A DNA stretch of 15,497 bases from Dehalococcoidia bacterium CG2_30_46_19. Its GTDB lineage: Bacteria > Chloroflexota > Dehalococcoidia > GIF9 > AB-539-J10. Position numbers and translations under genes: made by a program. The stretch is taken from the NCBI GenBank assembly GCA_001872925.1, contig MNYD01000139.1, positions 1 through 15,497 on the forward strand. Direction: 5' to 3'. This document shows, piece after piece, positions 7,235 through 12,561 of the stretch. Position 1 is the stretch's first letter, and every line of letters starts with the position of its first letter. The notes beneath the pieces were generated by a model, which saw nothing but the letters and a program-made list of their open reading frames with translations, made no database searches and was not told where the DNA came from.

Positions 7235-7257
7235 TGCGAGCGGAGCGAAGCAATCCC
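7231..7257 (+). repeat. TCATTGCGA-family repeat spanning the rplT/pheS junction
   Basis: The plus strand reads TCATTGCGAG...GCGAAGCAATCCC, nearly identical to the pheT copy. On the gene strand it encodes the last residues of L20 (GIASLRSQ), the rplT stop TGA, and the overlapping start ATG of pheS. Another copy, at 10711-10737, ends with the same C-G-C-A-A-T-G-A-C-A, so both stop and start codons are repeat-derived. Confidence 0.8.
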
Positions 7258-7599
7258 TTTTATTGAATCCACCAATTTGGCAAAATCTTCAGGGCTTCTA
7301 ACTGCCATATCCGCCAACACCTTCCTATTTAGACCTGTATTCGCCTTTCTCAACAAACTCATAAATTGACTGTATGAAAACCCTTCAGCACGCGCTGCAG
7401 CATTAATGCGAATAATCCATAACCTCCTGAAGTCACCTTTCCGCTCACGACGATGCTGATAGCTATAATATAAAGAGTGAAGCATCGCTTCATGAGCCCG
7501 ACCATACAAGGCATGTCTGGTAGCTCGCTGCCCCTTGGTCAGCTGGAGCACCTTTTTATGCCGTCTGTGAGTAACCTTCCCGCTTCTAGCTCGTGGCAA
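7231..7599 (-). CDS. rplT: 50S ribosomal protein L20
   Basis: 122 aa, slightly long for L20, which binds 23S rRNA early in 50S assembly. The body is clear: HRRHKKVLQLTKGQR, RRERKGDFRRLWIIRINAAAR, and GLNRKVLADMAV. The start is TTG (7599-7597) with a strong AAGGAGGG site 3 nt upstream, giving MPRARSGK. The final eight residues, GIASLRSQ (115-122), have no counterpart in ordinary L20 and come from the repeat at 7231-7257. Without them the protein would end near VDSIK. In well-studied bacteria L20 represses its own operon. No such leader could be identified here. Confidence 0.97.
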   Translation of the reverse strand: MPRARSGKVTHRRHKKVLQLTKGQRATRHALYGRAHEAMLHSLYYSYQHRRERKGDFRRLWIIRINAAARAEGFSYSQFMSLLRKANTGLNRKVLADMAVRSPEDFAKLVDSIKGIASLRSQ

Positions 7600-7619
7600 T
7601 TTCCCTCCTTAATAATGCT

Positions 7620-7793
7620 TTACATTCTTCTTCCAGTAATAAAATAAACTACTAATAATGCAATCCCCACCAATAGAAAAAATAAGCCAGCAATGCCCAC
7701 CCCTTTAGGTGTATCGAAAGCACCATAGCTGATTAGCCCGGCTCCTCCAATCCCAGTCACTATTGCTCCGATAAACAATAACCTCGATTCCAT
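7620..7793 (-). CDS. Small two-helix membrane protein between rpmI and rplT
   Basis: A 57-aa ORF fills the rpmI-rplT gap. Its ATG (7793) follows AGGAGGG with a 3-nt spacer, and that ribosome site starts 2 nt after the rpmI stop, so it is placed as a genuine operon member. The product starts MESRLLFIGAIVTGIGGAG. It has two hydrophobic helices (about residues 5-23 and 32-53) joined by a short polar turn (FDTPKG), and ends TGRRM. I recognise no family. The glycine-rich helices and basic end fit a small inner-membrane protein with both ends on the same side. The stop leaves about 20 nt to the rplT start, which holds the rplT ribosome site. Confidence 0.72.
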   Translation of the reverse strand: MESRLLFIGAIVTGIGGAGLISYGAFDTPKGVGIAGLFFLLVGIALLVVYFITGRRM

Positions 7794-7805
7794 AATCCCT
7801 CCTGG

Positions 7806-8003
7806 TTACCTGTAAGGCAAGAGCCTTTTAATACGCTTCTGGTCGGCAGGAGATACAGGTAACATTTCATCATAAAGTCGTTTGGTTCTAGGAGCTTTTC
7901 TCCGCCTAAAGTGGCTTTTGCCACATTTGGTGCGCATAATCTTACCAGTACCGGTTACATTGAAGCGACTTTTTGCCCCTTTATGCGTTTTGAGCTTTGG
8001 CAT
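7806..8003 (-). CDS. rpmI: 50S ribosomal protein L35
   Basis: 65 aa, the normal L35 length. MPKLKTHKGAKSRF at the start, RTKCGKSHFRRRKAPRTKR in the middle and IKRLLPYR at the end are diagnostic of this basic 50S protein. The ATG lies inside the 3' end of infC, overlapping it by 23 nt. Its ribosome site (GAGGTG) lies within infC codons, so the two genes are translationally linked. This infC-rpmI-rplT order is widely conserved. The only departure is the small membrane-protein gene that follows. Confidence 0.97.
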   Translation of the reverse strand: MPKLKTHKGAKSRFNVTGTGKIMRTKCGKSHFRRRKAPRTKRLYDEMLPVSPADQKRIKRLLPYR

Positions 8004-8538
8004 TTGATTTCACCTCTTTAGATTTTTCTCGGGAGATGGGGGCAAGAACAGCAAACATATTCCTGACTTCCCCGGTAGACCAGTTGCTCACCATGGCCAC
8101 ATCCTTTAAAGATTCGGTTAACTTCTGGAGCACTTTCATCCCCATCTCAGGATAAATCCTCTCACGTCCCCTGAATCTCACCCTGACCTTCACTTTATTA
8201 CCTTCCATTAACAACTTCCTGGTTATCTTAATCTTTCCCTGCAAATCATGCTCTTCTATCTTCGGTCTCAGCCGAACTTCTCTGAGTAACCCGACCCTTT
8301 GGCCTTTCTTTGCTTTGCGTTCTTTCTTAGTTTGCTCATATTTATACTTCCCATAGTCAAGAAACTTACACACTGGCGGACTCACCGTCGGTGCCACCTC
8401 CACTAAATCAATCTCATGCTCTCGAGCAAGCTGCATCGCCTTGGATAACGGCATTACTCCTAATTGTTCCCCCTCCTCACCAATGAGACGAATACTGCTG
8501 GCTCTGATTTGCAGATTCACCCGTAATCGTTTAACTAT
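7981..8538 (-). CDS. infC: Translation initiation factor IF-3, probable ATA start
   Basis: IF-3 binds the 30S subunit and polices start-codon choice. Family signatures are VNLQIRASSIRLIGEEGEQLGVM, DLVEVAPTVSPPVCKFLDYGKYKYE, and the C-terminal domain with REVRLRPKIEEHD and KVKVRVRFRGRE. I place the start at ATA (8538-8536), 8 nt after GGAGGT and 6 codons before the first conventional codon, a GTG at 8520. The GTG is 26 nt from that ribosome site. The ATA start also gives the expected N-terminal length (six residues before V-N-x-Q-I-R-A). IF-3 is known in E. coli to repress its own mRNA through a non-canonical AUU start, so the same control is likely. The protein would be 185 aa. Confidence 0.95.
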   Translation of the reverse strand: MVKRLRVNLQIRASSIRLIGEEGEQLGVMPLSKAMQLAREHEIDLVEVAPTVSPPVCKFLDYGKYKYEQTKKERKAKKGQRVGLLREVRLRPKIEEHDLQGKIKITRKLLMEGNKVKVRVRFRGRERIYPEMGMKVLQKLTESLKDVAMVSNWSTGEVRNMFAVLAPISREKSKEVKSNAKAQNA

Positions 8539-8546
8539 GCCTCATT

Positions 8547-8552
8547 ACCTCC
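8547..8552 (-). promoter_or_regulatory. infC ribosome binding site
   Basis: A GGAGGT Shine-Dalgarno sequence lies 8 nt upstream of an in-frame ATA, just after the thrS stop. It is too far (26 nt) from the GTG at 8520. The only nearby ATG (8546-8544) opens a 4-codon out-of-frame ORF. The site therefore decides in favour of an ATA start for infC. Confidence 0.65.
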
Positions 8553-8560
8553 AGTGCGAT

Positions 8561-10303
8561 TCACCTATAAGCTTTGATATCCGCCTTTATTATCGCTTTT
8601 ACCTCCGAGAGAGACTTCTGCCCGGCATCCTGTCCATTTCTTAACCGAAGCGACACACCAGCTGAAGCTACCTCTTTATCACCAACCACAATCATATAGG
8701 GAACCTTCTCCAATTGCGCTTCTCTTATTTTCAAGTTCATCCTCTCCACACGGTCATCAACCTCGCTGCGAATCCCTTCGCCCTTAAGTTCGCTTCCCAT
8801 TTGATGTGCATAATCATTATGGCGGTCCGCTATGGGAATTATTATCGCCTGAACCGGTGAAAGCCACACCGGAAAAGCACCACCATAATGCTCAATAAGA
8901 CACGCCAAAAATCGCTCCATACTGCCTAACACTGTGCGATGTATCATTATTGTTTGATATTCCTTACCATCATCACCAATGTAGCAAACATTAAACCGCT
9001 GTGGCAAGTTAAAATCAACCTGGATAGTAGGACCCTGCCAGGAATGTCCCACAGCATCCCGGAGCTTAATATCTATCTTAGGACCATAAAAAACACCTTC
9101 ACCAGGGTCTACCGTGTAAGGCAATTCAAGTCCCTCCAATACATGCCTTAAGGACTCGGTAGCTTTATCCCACATCTCCACCGTTCCAGTATATTTTTCA
9201 GGCTTCGTAGATAATAGCAGGTCATATTCATTAAAGCCAAAGGTGGACATCATAAATTGCGCCAGTTTGACCACGCCAGCTACCTCTTCCTCAATCTGGT
9301 CAGGACGACAGAAAATGTGGGCATCGTCCTGAGTGAAACCCCTTACTCGGGCTAGCCCATACAGGACACCGGCTCTCTCATAGCGATATACCGTGCCCAA
9401 CTCGGCATATCTCAACGGCAAATGACGATAGCTGCGTATTCGGCTGTTATAAATCAGAATATGTCCCAAACAGTTCATCGGCTTTATGATGTATTGCTGC
9501 CCTTCAACCTCCATCGGGGAATACAGGTAATCACGGTAGAACTCCCAGTGCCCGCTTTGCTTCCACAAATCCAGCTTGGCAATATGAGGGGTGTAAACAA
9601 TCTCATAACCTCGTTTGATATGTTCTCTCTTCCAGAAATCTTCTATTACTCCCCGTATCACGGCGCCTTTAGGATGCCAGCAGATGAGTCCTGGTCCAAT
9701 TTCCTCATGTATGCTAAAAAGGTCGAGCTCCCTCCCCAGCTTCCTGTGGTCTCTCCTCATCGCTTCAGCTTGGCGAGCCAGGTAATCCGCAAGCTCTGCT
9801 TCACTCTCGAAAGCTACACCATAAATTCTCTGCAACATAGGGCGCTTTTCGTCACCTCGCCAGTAAGCTCCCGCTATATGAGTAAGCTTGAACGCTTTCA
9901 TCTCCCCCGTAGAAGCAACATGGGGACCACGGCATAAATCGGTAAACGAACCCTGTTTATAAATAGTTACTTTTTCGTCAGGAATCTCATCGATAAGCTC
10001 CAGCTTGTAAGGCTGCCTGGCAAAAATCTTGCGTGCCTTCTCCTTACTTACCTCTTCCTTGATAAATGGCACATTCTGGACGATGATTGCCCTCATCCCA
10101 TCCTCGATAACGGGTAAGTCTTCAGGAGTCAACGAACGTGGTAAATCAAAATCGTAGTAAAAGCCGTCCTCAATAGATGGGCCAATGCCAAATTTAGCCT
10201 CAGGAAAAAGAGACTCGACTGCCTCAGCCATAACATGAGCGGCTGAGTGCCGCATCCTCTCCAGCCAGTCACCTGGCTTTTTGTCTAAACTCTCGCTTTT
10301 CAT
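8561..10303 (-). CDS. thrS: Threonyl-tRNA synthetase without TGS domain
   Basis: 580 aa, about 60 residues shorter than the usual bacterial ThrRS because the N-terminal TGS domain is absent. The protein opens almost directly on the N2 editing domain. Its zinc-type residues are H19 and H23 (RHSAAHVMAEAV), and C124 and H128 (DLCRGPHV). The catalytic core has the zinc ligands Cys in MNCLGH, His in DDAHIFC and His in MIHRTVLGSMERF, with motif 2 at ELGTVYRYERAG. An anticodon-binding domain ends the protein. An in-frame TAG three codons before the ATG rules out a longer N-terminus. The gene starts 98 nt after tRNA-Val on the same strand with no clear terminator between them, and infC follows at about 20 nt. 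Confidence 0.97.
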   Translation of the reverse strand: MKSESLDKKPGDWLERMRHSAAHVMAEAVESLFPEAKFGIGPSIEDGFYYDFDLPRSLTPEDLPVIEDGMRAIIVQNVPFIKEEVSKEKARKIFARQPYKLELIDEIPDEKVTIYKQGSFTDLCRGPHVASTGEMKAFKLTHIAGAYWRGDEKRPMLQRIYGVAFESEAELADYLARQAEAMRRDHRKLGRELDLFSIHEEIGPGLICWHPKGAVIRGVIEDFWKREHIKRGYEIVYTPHIAKLDLWKQSGHWEFYRDYLYSPMEVEGQQYIIKPMNCLGHILIYNSRIRSYRHLPLRYAELGTVYRYERAGVLYGLARVRGFTQDDAHIFCRPDQIEEEVAGVVKLAQFMMSTFGFNEYDLLLSTKPEKYTGTVEMWDKATESLRHVLEGLELPYTVDPGEGVFYGPKIDIKLRDAVGHSWQGPTIQVDFNLPQRFNVCYIGDDGKEYQTIMIHRTVLGSMERFLACLIEHYGGAFPVWLSPVQAIIIPIADRHNDYAHQMGSELKGEGIRSEVDDRVERMNLKIREAQLEKVPYMIVVGDKEVASAGVSLRLRNGQDAGQKSLSEVKAIIKADIKAYR

Positions 10304-10401
10304 CCCAAACTAAATAAAAAACCTTGCCAAAGAGGGAAGGATAGCAGAAAAAAGAATTTCTTTAAAGACTTGTCGACCGATTTACTCCCACTACATACAA
10401 A

Positions 10402-10477
10402 TGGTGGGCGATACTGGACTTGAACCAGTGACCTCTGCGATGTCAACGCAGCGCTCTAACCACTGAGCTAACCGCCC
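10402..10477 (-). tRNA. tRNA-Val (anticodon GAC)
   Basis: A 76-nt complete cloverleaf including an encoded CCA. The acceptor stem GGGCGGT pairs with ATCGCCC (one G-T pair). The D stem is GCTC/GAGC. The anticodon stem CTGCG/CGCAG closes the 7-nt loop TTGACAT, so the anticodon is GAC. The T stem is ACTGG/CCAGT with loop TTCAAGT, and the discriminator is A. It lies upstream of thrS on the same strand. Confidence 0.97.
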
Positions 10478-10486
10478 AACGCGGCA

Positions 10487-10516
10487 ATTGTAGCAACTAC
10501 CTTCCTTCCTGGTCAA
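10487..10516 (-). promoter_or_regulatory. Sigma70-type promoter of tRNA-Val (and possibly thrS operon)
   Basis: On the minus strand, -35 TTGACC (10516-10511) and -10 TACAAT (10492-10487) are separated by 18 bp. The -10 ends 9 nt before the mature tRNA 5' end, so transcription would start at or just before the tRNA. No intrinsic terminator is evident between the tRNA and thrS, so this promoter may also feed the translation gene cluster. Confidence 0.7.
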
Positions 10517-10562
10517 CTTCATGTACTGGTTCATATGATTAGTGTCACTAACTCGTCTCTTA

Positions 10563-10737
10563 TCATTGCGAGGCACACCTCCATGTCATTGCGAGGAGTG
10601 TTAACGGTTGCGAGGCGTAGCCGAAGCAAACTGGAGCACGAGATTCCTCGTTTCACTCGGAACAAGCTCCGCAATCTCAAAGCGAGATTCCTCGCTTTCG
10701 CTCAGAACAAGATTGCCACGCTTCGCTCGCAATGACA
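10563..10737 (+). repeat. Cluster of TCATTGCGA-family repeats
   Basis: This occupies most of the 300-nt gap between tRNA-Val and the flavoprotein gene. It starts with TCATTGCGAGG (10563), repeats it as TCATTGCGAGGAGTG (10586), and has a weaker copy GGTTGCGAGG...CGAAGCAA (about 10607). It ends with an inverted copy, GATTGCC...CTCGCAATGA (10711-10737), so the two outer ends are inverted repeats. Between them AGATTCCTCG occurs twice (about 10641 and 10685). The stretch contains only accidental ORFs, whose end (IATLRSQ) mirrors the repeat-derived end of L20. Confidence 0.75.
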
Positions 10738-10777
10738 AGGAAGTATTTCTTAGTGTTATAAACATATAATGTGTTAC

Positions 10778-11383
10778 CTATCTACCTGAACTAGAGCGCT
10801 CAATCAGGCTCTGTCCCGCCAGAAAGGCTTCCTTTAGCGCTGTAGGATGATTAACTATATCCCCTTTCTTATCTATCCCTGAAAAGAGCAACTCGCCGCC
10901 ATAAGCTACATCCAATGTGGCAAACCAGCTTCTAACCGTAGCTATAGCAGGCTGGAATAAGTTAGAAGACGTGCCACTGCCCACCGAGATAAACAGTCCC
11001 TTACGTTTCCCGCTATGATTGAGAGCTACAGGAAGCTTAAGAACATACTTAATCACCCATAATGCCTGGCACCTGTCTATCATCGCCTTTGTTTGCGCTG
11101 TTACTCCCATGAAGAATATCGGGGATGCGAGGATTATAAAGTCGCTTCTCCTCAATTCCCCCGACAGCCATTGCATATCATCTTCTATGGCACACTTGCC
11201 TTCTGTTAAACATTGGTCACAATGACGACAGGGAGATATACTTAGCTCGCTTAAACAGACCGTTTTTGTTTGAGCCCCTTTGGCGGCAGCACCCTGCAGC
11301 GCTTGCTGTAACAGAAGGTCGGTATTACCGTTACGACGTGGACTGCCCGCTATACCAAGAAGGTAAGGAGAGGAAGTCACCAT
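10778..11383 (-). CDS. Flavodoxin-fold FMN reductase / iron-sulfur flavoprotein family protein
   Basis: About 201 aa with a flavodoxin-like fold. The FMN phosphate loop is LLGIAGSPRRNGNTDLLL near the N-terminus. A Cys motif follows (CRHCDQCLTEGKC, then AIEDDM), as in iron-sulfur flavoproteins and NADPH-dependent FMN reductase relatives. FIILASPIFFMGVTAQTKAMIDR is the next conserved beta-alpha segment. It is a cytosolic redox protein; the physiological electron partner is not evident. I chose the ATG at 11383. A TTG at 11404 is in frame, but neither has a good ribosome site, because the upstream DNA is repeat sequence that nearly reaches the start codon. Its upstream neighbour is the MCM small subunit gene, separated by a 345-nt repeat region. 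Confidence 0.85.
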   Translation of the reverse strand: MVTSSPYLLGIAGSPRRNGNTDLLLQQALQGAAAKGAQTKTVCLSELSISPCRHCDQCLTEGKCAIEDDMQWLSGELRRSDFIILASPIFFMGVTAQTKAMIDRCQALWVIKYVLKLPVALNHSGKRKGLFISVGSGTSSNLFQPAIATVRSWFATLDVAYGGELLFSGIDKKGDIVNHPTALKEAFLAGQSLIERSSSGR

Positions 11384-11409
11384 GCTAATAATATCAAAAT
11401 TCAAAGATT

Positions 11410-11718
11410 AAAAATCAAAGTTACAATTCAAAATGTAACAATACTAAGTTCAAATCCTAAACCCTAAGCATCTAAATCCTAAACAAATCCCAATCCGTTA
11501 GCTAACAGACCATTTTTAAATTTTCTGTGTCATTTTGAGAGTGTTTACTAACCTCACCCCCTTTATCCCCCTCTCCTTGAGAAGGAGAAGGGGGAAAGAC
11601 TTTAGAGAGGGGCTTTGCCCTCTCTTACCTACACTCCCCCTTCCCTTGCTAAGGGAAGGGGGCCAGGGGGATAGGTTGCTAAACAATCTCTCATTTTGCA
11701 TTTTGACTTTTGATTTTT
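11410..11718. repeat. Intergenic region bounded by A/T-rich inverted repeat arms
   Basis: No gene is seen in the 345 nt between the flavoprotein and MCM small subunit genes. Its outer parts are A/T-rich arms in inverted orientation: AAAAATCAAAG...CAAAATG (11410-11435) and CATTTTGC...TGATTTTT (11692-11718), about four-fifths alike by eye. Inside the left half AAATCCTAAAC occurs twice (11452 and 11474), and GTTAGCTAAC (11497-11506) is a perfect palindrome. The G/C-tract element at 11543-11684 sits within. Confidence 0.55.
11543..11684. mobile_element. MITE-like 142-bp palindromic element
   Basis: The ends are imperfect inverted repeats: GTTTACTAACCTCACCCCC on the left, and GTTTAGCAACCTATCCCCC read inward from the right. 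Three hairpins lie inside: 11567-11594 (about 12 bp, one bulge), 11604-11625 (AGAGAGGGGC/GCCCTCTCT), and 11636-11662 (perfect 12-bp stem CCCCCTTCCCTT, 3-nt loop). No transposase is present. The short CCCCC...GGGGG repeat inside pheT looks like a relative. Any mobility would need to be supplied in trans. Confidence 0.55.
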
Positions 11719-11728
11719 GCCTTCCGCT

Positions 11729-12139
11729 CTATTTCCGTCTACTGTTTATCTCATCTTTTATGAAAGTCACCAATTCACTTGTCTTTGTGCCCGGACCAAA
11801 AACCGCCTTTACCCCAATTTGCTGTAATGGAGACACATCCTCATCAGGTATTATGCCACCAGCGATGACCAGAACATCCCCCTTCCCTTCCTCTTTAAGA
11901 CCTTCCATTACTGGCGGGAAAAGTTCTAAATGAGCACCAGATAAAATGCTCAAACCAACAACGTCCACATCCTCCTGAACTGCTGTCCTCACAATCATCT
12001 CCGGTGACTGTCGGATGCCGGTGTAAATTACCTCCATACCGGCATCGCGTAACGCTCTGGCGACCACTTTAGCACCGCGGTCGTGCCCATCAAGTCCTGG
12101 CTTGGCAACCAGCACACGAATTCTAGTTTTGCCCGGCAT
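11729..12139 (-). CDS. mcmB: Methylmalonyl-CoA mutase, cobalamin-binding (small) subunit
   Basis: 136 aa, a stand-alone B12-binding domain. The base-off cobalamin motif is visible as GLDGHDRGAKVV (D-x-H-x-x-G with the axial histidine), followed by GLSILSGAH and AGGIIPDED, which complete the pocket. It pairs with the 551-aa catalytic subunit two genes upstream to form a split mutase that interconverts methylmalonyl-CoA and succinyl-CoA. The start is the ATG at 12139, preceded by GAGGGGG at good spacing. A TTG at 12166 would overlap the epimerase and is less likely. The gene lies 11 nt after the epimerase stop. Confidence 0.93.
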   Translation of the reverse strand: MPGKTRIRVLVAKPGLDGHDRGAKVVARALRDAGMEVIYTGIRQSPEMIVRTAVQEDVDVVGLSILSGAHLELFPPVMEGLKEEGKGDVLVIAGGIIPDEDVSPLQQIGVKAVFGPGTKTSELVTFIKDEINSRRK

Positions 12140-12150
12140 AGCTGACCCCC

Positions 12151-12561
12151 TCAATACTTCTGGCAAAGCTCAACAAGGACGCCTTTGGTCGACTTAGGGT
12201 GAATAAAGGCAACCATGCCTTCTACACCGCGGCGCACTTTCCGGTCAATCAAGCTAACCCCATTCCCGGAAAGGAAATCAAGTGCTTGTTCAACATTATC
12301 AACCTCAAAGCATACGTGATGCACCCCCTCCCCCCTCTTCTCCAGAATCTTCTCCATGTTACCTCCCGGAAGCGGCTCCAGAATCTCAAGCTTAGCATCA
12401 CCACCTATATCAAGCATGGCTGTCTTCACTCCCTGCTCAGGAATAACTTTAACCTCGCTTGCTGTTGCGCCAAACAATTTCTGGTAAAGCTTGATGGTTT
12501 CATCTAAGTTACCTACTAAAATAGCTACGTGCCCAATTCCTTTAACCACCTTCCCTCCCAT
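12151..12561 (-). CDS. mce: Methylmalonyl-CoA epimerase
   Basis: 136 aa, vicinal-oxygen-chelate (glyoxalase) fold. It interconverts (S)- and (R)-methylmalonyl-CoA and so feeds the mutase. Likely metal ligands are H11 in IGHVAILV, H82 in HHVCFEVDN and E131 in VLVELCQK. The fourth ligand was not assigned with confidence. The family pattern L-F-G and the G-x-x-V-A-F-x-H-P-K-S-T-K-G-V-L-x-E-L ending are clear. The ATG overlaps the stop of the catalytic mutase gene by 1 nt (TAATG), and the small mutase subunit follows at 11 nt. The mutase-epimerase-mutase order ties the three to one pathway. Confidence 0.93.
   Translation of the reverse strand: MGGKVVKGIGHVAILVGNLDETIKLYQKLFGATASEVKVIPEQGVKTAMLDIGGDAKLEILEPLPGGNMEKILEKRGEGVHHVCFEVDNVEQALDFLSGNGVSLIDRKVRRGVEGMVAFIHPKSTKGVLVELCQKY

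Noticed and set aside
8520..8520. GTG at 8520 as the infC start
   Set aside because: It is 26 nt from the only good ribosome site and would truncate the conserved N-terminus by six residues. The ATA at 8538 fits better, though GTG is not excluded.
9422..9937. 171-codon plus-strand ORF
   Set aside because: It is antisense to the well-supported thrS core and has no family features.
2893..10373. Shared 13-mer TTTAAAGACTTGT at 2893-2905 and 10361-10373
   Set aside because: One or two exact 13-base matches are expected by chance in A/T-rich DNA of this length, and the two sites are oriented differently relative to the genes they precede.
10391..10576. 61-codon minus-strand ORF
   Set aside because: It runs across tRNA-Val and its promoter, so the frame is accidental.
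10535..10735. 66-codon plus-strand ORF ending IATLRSQ
   Set aside because: It lies almost entirely in the TCATTGCGA repeat cluster, has no ribosome site, and its end is just the translated repeat.
11567..11662. G/C-rich hairpins as intrinsic terminators of the mutase operon
   Set aside because: The stems are strong, but no T-run follows on the minus strand, and they form part of a larger palindromic repeat. Termination there remains possible but is not shown.
11516..11933. Two ORFs (plus 11535-11933, minus 11516-11701) rich in Pro/Leu/Ser/Arg
   Set aside because: They are readings of the G/C-tract hairpin element. The plus-strand one also runs antisense into the MCM small subunit gene.
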